Source: Robertmurraya kyonggiensis
GTDB taxonomy: Bacteria; Bacillota; Bacilli; Bacillales; Cytobacillaceae
NCBI RefSeq assembly: GCF_005116465.1
Contig: NZ_SWBM01000001.1
Span: forward strand, 2,046,001 to 2,110,000
Reading direction: 5' to 3'
DNA length: 64,000 nt
The notes beneath the pieces were generated by a model. It did no database searches. It worked only from the letters and a program-made list of their open reading frames with translations, and was not told where the DNA came from. A program made the position numbers and the translations under genes. Position 1 is the first letter of the stretch, and every line of letters begins with the position of its first letter. This document shows, one piece after another, positions 48,707 through 58,940 of the stretch.

Positions 48707-48856
48707 CAAAAGCGGAAGCGCCTTGTTTTGCCCCGACAAGCAATTGTTCTGCGACAAGAAAAGTCTGCTTTTGACTTTTATTGTCGCGGTTTATTTGACC
48801 AATGAAAAATGCTCTTTATTTTTCAATCGAGGGGCTAGGCGCTGGAGCTGGACGTA
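48707..48856. repeat. REP-like imperfect palindromic element inside the glyQS leader
   Basis: About 150 bp is bounded by inverted AGCGCC (48716-48721) and GGCGCT (48838-48843). It contains a 15-bp hairpin with one mismatch (GCGACAAGAAAAGTC at 48751-48765 with 48773-48787). It is richer in G+C than its surroundings and carries no gene. The ends (GCGGAAGCGCC; GGGGCTAGGCGCTGGAGCT) look like an interspersed non-coding repeat I recall from Bacillaceae genomes. Confidence 0.6.
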
Positions 48857-49070
48857 AAAAAACTCCCGCTCCCATATGCTGTAATAGCATAGGGACGAGA
48901 GTTACCCGCGGTTCCACCCTATTTGCTGCACATAAATGCAGCCACTTTAAAAGCCAAAAGGCACTCAACGCTCCGGAATGCCTTCCTTAACGCTCTATTT
49001 CCTAGCTCACACTATCCTAGGATCGCTTCTATAGAGGGATGTTAAGTACTCTTTTCCATCTTTGCGTTTT
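48856..49070 (-). promoter_or_regulatory. Glycine T-box riboswitch of glyQS
   Basis: The minus strand shows the T-box core GGGTGGAACCGCG (48919-48907) with the UGGA bulge that pairs with uncharged tRNA. The terminator stem AACTCTCGTCCC...GGGAGCGGGAGTT (about 48903-48862) is followed by seven T. In stem I, CTTAAC/GTTAAG closes a specifier loop with AGTA on one side and GAAGGCA on the other. The GGC at 48982-48980 is a glycine codon. Uncharged tRNA-Gly should favour the antiterminator and switch glyQS on. Confidence 0.92.
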
Positions 49071-49106
49071 AATTAAAAATTATCATATCTAAAATTAATC
49101 TCATTG

Positions 49107-49865
49107 TCAATCTTGACCTAGACCTTTTAGACTTTCCATTTGTTTCAGAAATCTTTTTGTTTTCAAATTTAATCCAGAATACTCATCATAATAAGCAGAA
49201 ATAATCGTTTTCAGTTCTTTTTTTGTTTCATCCTTAACTGAAATATTTCCTAATCTGGAGATATCCAAATAATAAAATAAGCGAAGCAGCTTCACAGTTG
49301 CTTGTGAAATTTTATAGTGGTAAGGATCCTTTTCAAGACATCGATGACAGATAAAACCACCTTCCCGAATCGAAAAAGAGAATTCCCCCTCAGTATTTCC
49401 ACAAACAGAACACTGATTTAGTACTGGATATAAACCAAGGGAATTCAACATTTTCATCTCATATATATTTGACAATATTTCCGGATCATAGCCTTCGTTC
49501 ATATAATTTAACGTTTGATAAAGGAGTTCGAACAAAAAAGGATTGGGCTTTCTCTCATCAGTACATTTATCAGTCAAATCAATGATATAGCTTGCAAAGG
49601 CTGTGAGAAAGATGTCTTCTTTGATGCTTCTCATAGATGAAATAATATCACCTTGCTGCAGGTTTCCTAAACCGGAACCCTTTTTAACCAAAAAATAACC
49701 ATATGTAAAAGGTTGGGTGACAGCCGCCAGGCGACTATTCGGCTTTTTAGCCCCTCCTGCCATAACACCAACCTTTCCCCATTCTCGGGTATATAAAGTA
49801 ACAACCTTATTTGCTTCACCATAATGATTTGTACGAATGACGATGCCTTCACATTTTTGAAGCAT
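49107..49865 (-). CDS. recO: DNA repair protein RecO
   Basis: This mediator loads RecA onto SSB-coated single-stranded DNA in the RecFOR pathway. Its 252 residues comprise an N-terminal OB fold (about 1-80, [25 protein letters not shown]-like start) and a helical domain with a zinc finger (CSVCG near 151 and CHRC near 172). It lies between glyQ and yqzL-era as in B. subtilis. Confidence 0.94.
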   Translation of the reverse strand: MLQKCEGIVIRTNHYGEANKVVTLYTREWGKVGVMAGGAKKPNSRLAAVTQPFTYGYFLVKKGSGLGNLQQGDIISSMRSIKEDIFLTAFASYIIDLTDKCTDERKPNPFLFELLYQTLNYMNEGYDPEILSNIYEMKMLNSLGLYPVLNQCSVCGNTEGEFSFSIREGGFICHRCLEKDPYHYKISQATVKLLRLFYYLDISRLGNISVKDETKKELKTIISAYYDEYSGLNLKTKRFLKQMESLKGLGQD

Positions 49866-49896
49866 CGGTCAACACCATCCTATTACAGGACAAACA

Positions 49897-50037
49897 CTAG
49901 AGATATGGAAACTTCTCTGCTAGCTCGTGCGTCTGATTTTCGGGTATTTCTTGATTTTCTTTCTCCAATTCCTTATAGAGAAGATAAGTGTCAATATTAC
50001 CTGTCTCCGAAAATATCTTCCAGGTAAAATCTAACAT
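49897..50037 (-). CDS. yqzL: YqzL family small protein
   Basis: This encodes 46 residues beginning MLDFTWKIFSETGNIDTYLL, followed by a charged helix (YKELEKENQE) and ending EKFPYL. It matches the short YqzL family located between recO and era. AAAGGTGGGG lies 6 bases upstream of the ATG. Function is unknown. It is too short for ordinary ORF cut-offs. Confidence 0.82.
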   Translation of the reverse strand: MLDFTWKIFSETGNIDTYLLYKELEKENQEIPENQTHELAEKFPYL

Positions 50038-50226
50038 CAAAAACCCCACCTTTCGATTTTTCGACTAGCAATTACTATCCCAAATCCTTAACTATATCTT
50101 GGCCCTGCCGTAATAATTTCATGTGACGTAAATATTGTTAATAACTTTTTACGTAGATTTTGAATGACAAAATCATGCATATTCCTAGAGCTTGATTAAT
50201 ACTCTAGAATGTAACATTTTAACCGC

Positions 50227-51307
<1,081 letters not shown>

Positions 51308-51485
51308 CTACTGTTCCTATATTTTACCGCATTTTTACTTCATTTTCATTATTTGTTGCAAAAATGTAATAAAAGAATTAGAATTTTCTAAAAACTTATC
51401 CATAATTCAAAACTTATGGTTCTGTTATTTTAACCCTTTCTGTAAGCAGATACAAACTTTTGAGGTTTACAAACTACACCAAACG

Positions 51486-51514
51486 TAAAAAAGAACTGCC
51501 AAAAAGACAGTTCT
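51486..51514 (-). terminator. Terminator of dgkA
   Basis: An AGAACTG/CAGTTCT stem with a 9-base loop is followed by TTTTTT on the minus strand. Confidence 0.85.
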
Positions 51515-51521
51515 AAGTTGT

Positions 51522-51905
51522 TTATAGAATTTTCGGCAGGAATATAATAATTCCAACAATAACGGATAAAATCGAGTAGATAAATGCAGCCCCTGCCGCA
51601 ATATCCTTTGCCTGTTTTGCCAAAGGATGATATTCCTTTGTGACAAGGTCTACAATTCTTTCAATTGCTGTGTTAACAAGTTCCAATGCAAACACGCCAC
51701 CAATGGCAAATAAGATAAAGAGCCATTCAATTGCCGATAACTTCAAGATAAAGCTAACAAACACAACAATCACCGAAATGCTCACGTGAATTTGCATATT
51801 CCGTTCCTTCATGAGTGTATGTGTTATCCCCTGTATGGCATATTGAAATGAACGAATGACGTTACTGGACTTAAACTTATTTTTACCGTTGTAATCCGTA
51901 TTCAT
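51522..51905 (-). CDS. dgkA: Undecaprenol/diacylglycerol kinase family protein
   Basis: This is a small trimeric membrane kinase that phosphorylates undecaprenol (Gram-positive UdpK activity) to feed the lipid carrier pool. Its 127 residues include an N-terminal surface helix, three membrane spans and the catalytic motif [15 protein letters not shown] (about 74-88) with its Glu and Asn metal/ATP residues. It overlaps ybeY by 23 bases. Confidence 0.92.
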   Translation of the reverse strand: MNTDYNGKNKFKSSNVIRSFQYAIQGITHTLMKERNMQIHVSISVIVVFVSFILKLSAIEWLFILFAIGGVFALELVNTAIERIVDLVTKEYHPLAKQAKDIAAGAAFIYSILSVIVGIIIFLPKIL

Positions 51906-52353
51906 CTAAAATATCCTTTTGCCGACCGAACATAACTTTTTCGTCTTCCTCATTTTCATGGTCATACCCTAATAAATGAAGAAGCCCATGGACTGCCAAG
52001 AATCCCATTTCACGTTCAAAGCTATGTCCATATTCCTCAGCCTGTTCCTCAGCTTTTTTAATCGAGATAATGATGTCCCCTAGTACTCTGGGCATATCTC
52101 CACCACTTACTTCGATTTCTCCCTCTCCCATTTCTTCTAGAGCGAAAGAAATTACATCGGTTGCGTAATCCTTGTCGCGGTACTCACGGTTTATTTCTTG
52201 GATTCTGTCGTTGCTCACAAAGGTTACAGATAGCTCACTACCTGACTCCACTTCCTCTTTTCGGGCCGCAAAGTTTAATAATTCCTCCAATGTGTTGAGC
52301 ATTTTCTCTGATAATTCATTTGTTTCATCTAAAAAGTCTATTTCTAAACTCAT
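51883..52353 (-). CDS. ybeY: Endoribonuclease YbeY
   Basis: This zinc-dependent RNase takes part in 16S rRNA 3'-end maturation and ribosome quality control. It has 156 residues; the zinc motif [11 protein letters not shown] (H-x3-H-x5-H, about 118-128) is complete. It overlaps pgpH by 4 bases and dgkA by 23 bases, so the three genes are translationally linked. The gene is yqfG in B. subtilis. Confidence 0.95.
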   Translation of the reverse strand: MSLEIDFLDETNELSEKMLNTLEELLNFAARKEEVESGSELSVTFVSNDRIQEINREYRDKDYATDVISFALEEMGEGEIEVSGGDMPRVLGDIIISIKKAEEQAEEYGHSFEREMGFLAVHGLLHLLGYDHENEEDEKVMFGRQKDILDEYGLQR

Positions 52354-54524
52354 GCTTGTTTCACCTTCTGCTTTGTCATTTCTGGATATTCGATTCGAGA
52401 ATGAAAAATTCCCTTTAATGTTTCACAAAATGTATTTGCGACAATTTCCAATTCCTTTAGAGTCAAATCACATTCGTTCAATTGCCCATCCTGAAGCCTA
52501 TCAGCAATAATGTTACGAACTAATCCTTCAATTTGATCCGGGGTTGGACTATTCATCGACCGGACAGCTGCTTCTACACTGTCTGCAATCCCAACGATGG
52601 CCGTCTCTTTCGTTTGAGCCTTAGGACCAGGATAACGGTAATCCTTCTCCTCTACATCTAGCCCGCTTTCTTTTGCCTTATGATAAAAGAATTTTAATAA
52701 TGTGGTACCGTGATGCTGTTCAGCAATATCCACAATTTCCTTCGGCATTTTATGCTTACGTAAAATTTCTGCACCATCCGTAGCATGAGCAATAATAATA
52801 TTTTTACTCGTTTGCGGTGGTAGACGGTCATGAGGATTCTCAATATTCATTTGATTTTCGATAAAAAACTGCGGACGGTTTGTTTTCCCAATATCGTGAT
52901 AATAACAACCTACTCTTGCAAGGAGACCATTGGCTCCAATCGCTTCACACGCTGATTCTGAAAGGTTTGCGACCATTACACTATGATGGTAGGTCCCAGA
53001 CGCTTCGGTTAATATTTTTCGTAACAACGGATGATTTGGATTCGATAATTCAATTAGTCTCATCGTTGATAGAATGCCAAATCCAGCTTCAAAAAATGGC
53101 AAGAAGCCGATTGTTAACACAGCAGAAGTAATCCCTGAAATCAAAGCCGCTGAAATATAAAATGTATAATCTAGCGCATTATAATGGGCATTTTGCATAA
53201 ACACTAACGCAAATATAACAATTAAATTAATCAAGGAAATAAACAGACCAGCCTGTAATATTTTGCTCCGCTGATTCTTTTTATTTAAGAACAGAATGCC
53301 CGCTATTCCACTGCACAATATGTAAATGCCAACATTCATATTTAGAGAGCTGGTGATGCCTTCGTTAAAGATAATGCTTGCGCAAAGGGCCACAATCACT
53401 GTCCAAATGAAAGCGATGCGTTCATCAATCATGATTTTTAAAAGCATAGCTCCCATTGCGACTGGGTATACATAACCAATTTCCGAATACTCGATATTGA
53501 TATAGCTAATCCCTTTAAGAATCCCTATTGATAATATAAAAATAATACTGAAAAGGAGCAAATAATTTTGCTTCGTTTCTCTTCTCACCTTTAAATCATT
53601 AAAATAAAAATATACTGCAAGTAACATCAAACCAATGACTAAGAAAAGGCCGAGAAACGGTAAAAGAGAATTTTCATTATCCAACAAGCCAACAAGCTCT
53701 AATTGACGGTAAATTTCCGGATTGATCAATTGATTCTCTTCGACAATAATTTGTCCCTGCAAAATTTTAACAGGCTCCACACCTTCTCTTGCTTGCTGTC
53801 TAAGCTCTTGAGTTGCATTTACATCAAAAAACTCATTTTGCATGACTGCATAACGACCTAGCTCAATGACAGCATTTCTTAAACCATTTTCAAGGTTTGT
53901 GAACTTTAATTCCTCTTCTACCCGCTTCTTACCGTTTTCTACTTCATCAGCCGGGATACGATTGCTCATCACATTATTAATAGCAGTGACAGTCAAATCC
54001 TTAGCAATCGACAGCTGTGATGCAGAAGATGATACAAGAGCAGTAAACGTCGTATCTGAAACATCCTTTGCTACATCCTCAGTTAGTCTCTCTTTGAGCA
54101 TCGTTACCTTTTCTTCAACTGTAGGAGGCTCAATTACTGGGGTGTTCTCATTCTCAGGGCTGTCCTCAGGAGGAACAACTTCAGCTTCTGCCTCTTTGAC
54201 GACGTCAGCAGCTGAATCAAAAATAGAAGTAACTAGATCAACCCGATTTTCATTTATTTCTTTTTTTAGAACATAAACATCTTTAACCTGTGATTCGGCA
54301 GCCTCTCTTTTCTTTTCCGTGTTTTCTTGATCAGAAACAGTCACAGGGGAGCGAATCGCTTCTGTAGAAACTGAAAAAAGGTTTAAATTAAGCTTTTCAG
54401 GTTTCACATTGCTATACATGGCCACATAAAGAATAAAACCTATGATCAAAAATAACAGCACTCTAAAAAAAGTGACGTCTAATAGGTTACGAATTTGGGC
54501 TAATTGTCGCTGAAGCTTTTCCAT
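52350..54524 (-). CDS. pgpH: Cyclic-di-AMP phosphodiesterase PgpH (7TMR-HD)
   Basis: This membrane enzyme hydrolyses c-di-AMP to pApA and helps set potassium and wall homeostasis. It has 724 residues: one N-terminal span, an extracellular domain (about 50-265), seven membrane spans (about 270-465) and a cytoplasmic HD domain. The HD domain carries [10 protein letters not shown] and [11 protein letters not shown], with [11 protein letters not shown] and EQHHGT further on. A longer frame starts at 54599, but GGAGG lies 7 bases before ATG 54524. The gene is yqfF in B. subtilis. Confidence 0.94.
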   Translation of the reverse strand: MEKLQRQLAQIRNLLDVTFFRVLLFLIIGFILYVAMYSNVKPEKLNLNLFSVSTEAIRSPVTVSDQENTEKKREAAESQVKDVYVLKKEINENRVDLVTSIFDSAADVVKEAEAEVVPPEDSPENENTPVIEPPTVEEKVTMLKERLTEDVAKDVSDTTFTALVSSSASQLSIAKDLTVTAINNVMSNRIPADEVENGKKRVEEELKFTNLENGLRNAVIELGRYAVMQNEFFDVNATQELRQQAREGVEPVKILQGQIIVEENQLINPEIYRQLELVGLLDNENSLLPFLGLFLVIGLMLLAVYFYFNDLKVRRETKQNYLLLFSIIFILSIGILKGISYINIEYSEIGYVYPVAMGAMLLKIMIDERIAFIWTVIVALCASIIFNEGITSSLNMNVGIYILCSGIAGILFLNKKNQRSKILQAGLFISLINLIVIFALVFMQNAHYNALDYTFYISAALISGITSAVLTIGFLPFFEAGFGILSTMRLIELSNPNHPLLRKILTEASGTYHHSVMVANLSESACEAIGANGLLARVGCYYHDIGKTNRPQFFIENQMNIENPHDRLPPQTSKNIIIAHATDGAEILRKHKMPKEIVDIAEQHHGTTLLKFFYHKAKESGLDVEEKDYRYPGPKAQTKETAIVGIADSVEAAVRSMNSPTPDQIEGLVRNIIADRLQDGQLNECDLTLKELEIVANTFCETLKGIFHSRIEYPEMTKQKVKQA

Positions 54525-54737
54525 TTCATTTCCTCCTATCTTGGCAATTGTGAGCCAGATAAGCCTTAAAGCGATATTTTTTTCCATACATGGGCACATG
54601 CTATTTATAAAATACGTATCTATAATGACTTATGAAAATGATAACAGTTTTCCAAGTAACTTTCACCTAAAAAAAGGAATCTGTAATTAATTTATTACAG
54701 TATGGTACATTACATCTCCATTATAGCCAAAATATGT

Positions 54738-54770
54738 ACAAAAAAGCCGTTTGGTGCATCCAAACGGCTT
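54738..54770 (-). terminator. Terminator of phoH
   Basis: A perfect 11-bp stem (AAGCCGTTTGG and complement) with a 5-base loop, followed by TTTTTTG on the minus strand, overlaps the phoH stop codon. Confidence 0.85.
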
Positions 54771-55737
54771 ATTTTTCAGTTGATTCAGTTTCGTAGGCTT
54801 GAATAATTTTAGCGACTAGTGGATGACGGACAACGTCACTTTGTTCTAGATAAACAACGCCTATACCATTAACACCTTGTAATCTTTTCTCTGCTTCTAT
54901 TAAACCAGACTGTACACCTTTCGGAAGATCAATCTGCGTTTTATCTCCAGTAATAATCATCTTTGAACCAAACCCTAGACGCGTTAAGAACATTTTCATT
55001 TGTGCTTTTGTTGTATTTTGAGCTTCATCTAAGATTACATAAGCATCATCAAGGGTACGTCCACGCATATAGGCGAGAGGCGCGATTTCAATCGTTCCTC
55101 GATCGATAAGCCTACCAGTATGCTCTACTCCTAAAATATCATGGAGAGCATCGTAAAGGGGCCTTAAATACGGATCAACCTTTTCCTTTAAATCTCCTGG
55201 TAAAAATCCTAAACTTTCACCTGCTTCTACTGCAGGGCGAGTTAGAATAATTCGCTTCACTTGACTATTTTTCAGAGCCGTGATGGCCATTACAACAGCC
55301 AAATATGTTTTTCCTGTTCCAGCAGGTCCAATTCCAAATACCAAGTCATTCTTTTTCATTGCTTGGATATATTGTCGCTGCCCAAGGGTTTTGACACGAA
55401 TTGACTGACCCTTTGCATTCTTTGTTATTTCTTCCTCGTACATATCCTTAAAATACTCGAGCGTTCCTTTTCTCGCCATTTGCACAGCATACATTACGTC
55501 TCGACCTGAAATATTAATTCCTTTTCGAATAACATAGAGAAGTTTCTCAATAATTCTACTGACCAATTCAACGTCTTCTTCGTTTCCAGAAACGTAAATC
55601 GTTTCCCCTCTCGTAACGACAGAAACCCTTAGTTCATCTTCAATGATTTTGAGATTGGCATCAGAATTCCCTAATAAGGATATTGCTTCATTTGGATTTT
55701 CTAATTGCATTTTAATCGTCGTTAATTCTTCTGTCAT
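54769..55737 (-). CDS. phoH: PhoH-like ATPase (YqfE)
   Basis: This is a cytoplasmic P-loop ATPase of the PhoH family, linked to RNA metabolism. Its 322 residues comprise an N-terminal KH-like domain (about 1-105) and an ATPase core with Walker A GPAGTGKTYLA (about 137-147) and Walker B VILDEAQNTT (about 232-241). It overlaps yqfD by 4 bases. No PHO box was seen near it. Confidence 0.92.
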   Translation of the reverse strand: MTEELTTIKMQLENPNEAISLLGNSDANLKIIEDELRVSVVTRGETIYVSGNEEDVELVSRIIEKLLYVIRKGINISGRDVMYAVQMARKGTLEYFKDMYEEEITKNAKGQSIRVKTLGQRQYIQAMKKNDLVFGIGPAGTGKTYLAVVMAITALKNSQVKRIILTRPAVEAGESLGFLPGDLKEKVDPYLRPLYDALHDILGVEHTGRLIDRGTIEIAPLAYMRGRTLDDAYVILDEAQNTTKAQMKMFLTRLGFGSKMIITGDKTQIDLPKGVQSGLIEAEKRLQGVNGIGVVYLEQSDVVRHPLVAKIIQAYETESTEK

Positions 55738-56927
55738 TCCGACACTCCTTGAATGATTGGGTATGATTTTGCAATATTCTCGATGACTTGGAAATGTATT
55801 AATAAATATACTTTACCATTCTGGGTTGTTTGGCGCAAAACATTTTCCCCTTTAATCGTAGCATCTTCCGGAATATCGTTTTTTATATCCTGCCGTGCCA
55901 TTTCTTTCGCTACCTCAACCGCTTCATCATTGGAGTACGTTCTCATAACCTTTTCACTCTCTCTATGTGTTTTTTCTACGTAAGAGATAGGTAACTCCCA
56001 TTTCAGAAAACGAAAGGTCTTTTCCTCTTTTTCCGTTTCAAATGCCTTAAACGAATTTTTTCCAAAGCCCCAAATTGGAAGTGAGAAAGAGCCAAATTTA
56101 AGATAATGCTTTCTTTTTTCATTTCCAGTAAAGACATCAAAGTTCGTTTTCAATGAAACCGATACTTCAGACTTGTACCAAGTTTCCCCGAAAACTTCTC
56201 CTTTAGCGGAGACAGACTTCGTTTTCCCTTCCTTTCCAATACTTCCAGAGACGAGCAGTTGCCCTGGTTTTACATAATCATTTATTTCAACAACAGGTTG
56301 CCCTTCTTCCACAAACATATCAACAATAACTGCTTTTTTAGTGGCAACTAGATTTTGAGGTCCAAGCTTTTCCGGTTGTTCTGGAATCGTTTTTTCAACA
56401 ACCTGAAGATGATAGGTTGTCCCTTGTAGTTCCACTCCAACCCAAGTGATTTCCTCTAAATTGTCTGTTATTGCTCGTTGGATCCCCTCTGGATCCTCTA
56501 AAAAGAATTGTAGTTTTCCGGTTTGAACACCGATTTTATCAAGTTCTTGCCTAATCTTATGTTCAGTTTCAGGGTCCGCTCCGTTAATTTCAATGCCCCA
56601 GACCATATTGGATAGTACAAAAACAACCGCTGCAAAAATGAGTGCTCCGACAAAGAAACCACTGTTCTTTAAGATCCTTTTGAAAAAAAAAGGAAAGCCT
56701 GTCCTTCGTAAAAATTCTATTTTACAGCCTGATTTTCGAACAATTGGCCGCAATCTTTTTATTTCTGCTAACGATATTTTAAAGGTTAATGTTTCTTTCC
56801 CATGTTTTTTCAAATCCCAAATTTTGATTCCACTTCTTGTCAAATTATTAATAAATCTCTCCAGACCTTGACCAGATATTTTTACTGTGACGACTCCTGT
56901 GTAATAATAAATCCATTGATTTCTCAT
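55734..56927 (-). CDS. yqfD: Sporulation protein YqfD
   Basis: This mother-cell sporulation membrane protein has 397 residues. An N-terminal cytoplasmic domain, one span (about 85-105, FFVGALIFAAVVFVLSNMVWG) and an exported domain of repeated FtsQ/POTRA-like strands are present. The family is the YqfD/spore-coat-morphogenesis type. The start at 56927 is set by GGAGG 6 bases upstream; the extra residues from 56951 include the Shine-Dalgarno. It ends overlapping phoH by 4 bases. Confidence 0.9.
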   Translation of the reverse strand: MRNQWIYYYTGVVTVKISGQGLERFINNLTRSGIKIWDLKKHGKETLTFKISLAEIKRLRPIVRKSGCKIEFLRRTGFPFFFKRILKNSGFFVGALIFAAVVFVLSNMVWGIEINGADPETEHKIRQELDKIGVQTGKLQFFLEDPEGIQRAITDNLEEITWVGVELQGTTYHLQVVEKTIPEQPEKLGPQNLVATKKAVIVDMFVEEGQPVVEINDYVKPGQLLVSGSIGKEGKTKSVSAKGEVFGETWYKSEVSVSLKTNFDVFTGNEKRKHYLKFGSFSLPIWGFGKNSFKAFETEKEEKTFRFLKWELPISYVEKTHRESEKVMRTYSNDEAVEVAKEMARQDIKNDIPEDATIKGENVLRQTTQNGKVYLLIHFQVIENIAKSYPIIQGVSE

Positions 56928-57008
56928 CACTACCCTCCTAAGCATGTACACTTTTATATAAATTTAAATTTTGAAGTCAATTCCAATTGCTTATTTTTAA
57001 GCGATGCA

Positions 57009-57054
57009 GTCTCGTGAGTTGATTGGGCACTGCTCCATTTAATTCTCACGAGAC
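57009..57054. repeat. Perfect inverted repeat between yqfC and yqfD
   Basis: A 10-bp perfect stem (GTCTCGTGAG at 57009-57018 with CTCACGAGAC at 57045-57054) has a 26-base loop. There is no T tract, so it is not a standard terminator. It stands between two co-directional sporulation genes. Confidence 0.7.
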
Positions 57055-57097
57055 TCGCGCTCTACAATCCAATCATGATGTTTCCGATAACCAGAGC

Positions 57098-57382
57098 TCA
57101 GTCATTCACATAAATGACTTGATCAATTTTACCTTCTAGCATGATTTCTTCTGGAAGGATTGTTTTGATAACAAAGGCTTTTCCTTTTACCAAAAGTTGG
57201 CCTTGTTTTAACATGAGTCTGACTTCTTTGTCAGAAAAGGCAAGCAACCCTCGGTGGTTCTCGATATATATGTGAATTTGTCCAATCATTGTAATACGGG
57301 GAAGGTCCATCATGACATCTTGTGGAAGCTCCATATGCTTCGTCATCCAGTTCTTAACCTGATGTCCCCACTTTTTTGCCAT
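57098..57382 (-). CDS. yqfC: Sporulation protein YqfC
   Basis: This small mother-cell sporulation protein has 94 residues (93 in B. subtilis). It has a YabP/YqfC fold with LPQDVMMDLPRITMIGQIHIYIENHRGLL (about 19-47) and a C-terminal strand pair ending LEGKIDQVIY. The longer frame to 57436 is rejected: AAAGGGGG lies about 10 bases before ATG 57382. It is upstream of yqfD in the same direction, the conserved order. Confidence 0.88.
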   Translation of the reverse strand: MAKKWGHQVKNWMTKHMELPQDVMMDLPRITMIGQIHIYIENHRGLLAFSDKEVRLMLKQGQLLVKGKAFVIKTILPEEIMLEGKIDQVIYVND

Positions 57383-57407
57383 AAAAAAAGAACCCCCTTT
57401 CATCTCA

Positions 57408-57441
57408 TAATATGAGATAAAAGAAGGTTCTAGCACTTCTT
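57408..57441 (-). terminator. Weak terminator after yqfB
   Basis: An AGAAG...CTTCT stem followed by TTTT on the minus strand, then a palindrome ATCTCATA/TATGAGAT just before the yqfC ribosome-binding site. Read-through is likely. Confidence 0.45.
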
Positions 57442-57442
57442 T

Positions 57443-57907
57443 TTATTTCCCTTGCTTAACGTACATCGAGCGGTGAGGCTTACGCGCTCTAGGAGGTCCA
57501 AGTATTTCAGACCAAATGACCGCATCCGCAAGTTTGTTTGAATCGACCTGAAAATCATTTTTTTCTTGATGGGTCGAAGGTTCAGGGTTAAGTTTCACTT
57601 CGTTCAATCGAATATTTTGCTTGATATCGACTGCATCTCGCTTAAGTAAATCAGCTTTCCTTTGTGCTTCTAGATAATCTTCCTGAAGCGTCCTATCTAC
57701 TTGGACATGCTCCTCACGATAAACCTCCACTTTCTGCAAAGGTTTGACTTCAGAACTAGAATCAAAGTTAGGCAGTTGTACCGTTTCCCAAAAGTTCTTC
57801 GACTTTTTCTTCGTAGGCTTTGTCTCGTTTTTCCTCTTCTTAAAAATAGAAGAGATGATTCCTACAAGTATGGCAATAATAAGAGGATTGTCTAATAAAA
57901 AATCCAA
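57443..57907 (-). CDS. Hypothetical membrane-anchored protein, yqfB position
   Basis: The 154-residue product has an N-terminal membrane anchor (about 6-22), a basic stretch, then a long hydrophilic, helix-prone region with Asp/Glu/Lys repeats. The C terminus ADAVIWSEILGPPRARKPH is the most conserved-looking block. The place between floA and yqfC corresponds to yqfB in B. subtilis, but I cannot confirm homology. GGGAGG precedes the ATG. Function unknown. Confidence 0.7.
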   Translation of the reverse strand: MDFLLDNPLIIAILVGIISSIFKKRKNETKPTKKKSKNFWETVQLPNFDSSSEVKPLQKVEVYREEHVQVDRTLQEDYLEAQRKADLLKRDAVDIKQNIRLNEVKLNPEPSTHQEKNDFQVDSNKLADAVIWSEILGPPRARKPHRSMYVKQGK

Positions 57908-57938
57908 GAGAGATTACCTCCCTTCCAATTTGGAGAGC

Positions 57939-58937
57939 TTAATCTTGTTTCTTATCTTTTTTGTCTCCAGAAATTTTGCCGATAGAATCTCTCATTTCTG
58001 TATCAGCTTCAATGTTACGGATATTCATATAATCCATGACACCCATATTTCCTGATTTAAGCGCATCTGCCATAGCAAGAGGAACTGTAGCTTCTGCTTC
58101 AACTACCTTCGCTCTCATTTCCTCAACTTTTGCCTTCATTTCTTGTTCTTGTGCAACAGCCATCGCACGGCGCTCTTCAGCTTTTGCCTGAGCAATTTTC
58201 TTATCCGCTTCAGCCTGATCGGTTTGAAGGATCGCTCCAATGTTCTTACCGATATCAACGTCTGCAATATCAATCGATAAGATTTCAAAAGCAGTGCCTG
58301 AATCTAATCCTTTTGATAATACAGTTTGAGAAATCAAATCTGGATTTTCTAACACTTTTTTATGATTCTCAGAAGAACCAATCGTAGAAACGATCCCTTC
58401 ACCTACACGAGCGATAATCGTTTCTTCCCCTGCACCACCGACTAGGCGTTCGATATTTGCTCGTACCGTAATTCTTGCTTTTGCTTTTACTTCAATTCCA
58501 TCCATTGCTACACCGGCAATAAAAGGTGTTTCGATAACTTTCGGATTAACACTCATTTGTACAGCTTCTAATACATCACGTCCAGCCAAATCGATCGCTG
58601 CACAACGTTCGAAAGTAAGCTCGATATTCGCTCTTTGTGCGGCAATTAACGCATTAACAACGCGGTCAACATTTCCTCCTGCTAAGTAATGACTTTCAAG
58701 CTGATTCGTCGTCACGCCAATCCCTGCTTTATGCGCTTTAATTAATGGATTAATAACACGATTTGGAATAACACGGCGAAGCCTCATTCCAATTAAGGTA
58801 AAAATACTAACTCTGACCCCTGCAGCTAATGCTGAAATCCACAGCATCACAGGTACAAAAGTTAACAATACACCGATAAGAATAATCGCTAGAACAATAG
58901 CAACTACTAATAGGGCAAATGGAGCTGTAATATTCAT
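57939..58937 (-). CDS. floA: Flotillin-like protein FloA
   Basis: This is a membrane-microdomain scaffold protein that affects fluidity, secretion and signalling complexes. Its 332 residues comprise an N-terminal hydrophobic hairpin (about 5-40), the SPFH/band-7 domain (about 70-230) and a Glu/Ala-rich coiled coil (about 235-290, [18 protein letters not shown]) for oligomerisation. It starts 3 bases after the yqeZ stop, giving the conserved yqeZ-floA-yqfB operon. Confidence 0.95.
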   Translation of the reverse strand: MNITAPFALLVVAIVLAIILIGVLLTFVPVMLWISALAAGVRVSIFTLIGMRLRRVIPNRVINPLIKAHKAGIGVTTNQLESHYLAGGNVDRVVNALIAAQRANIELTFERCAAIDLAGRDVLEAVQMSVNPKVIETPFIAGVAMDGIEVKAKARITVRANIERLVGGAGEETIIARVGEGIVSTIGSSENHKKVLENPDLISQTVLSKGLDSGTAFEILSIDIADVDIGKNIGAILQTDQAEADKKIAQAKAEERRAMAVAQEQEMKAKVEEMRAKVVEAEATVPLAMADALKSGNMGVMDYMNIRNIEADTEMRDSIGKISGDKKDKKQD

Positions 58938-58940
58938 AAT

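Noticed and set aside
48654-48990. Two plus-strand ORFs (67 and 62 residues) upstream of glyQ
   Set aside because: They cover the REP-like element and T-box on the opposite strand, lack ribosome-binding sites and resemble no family.
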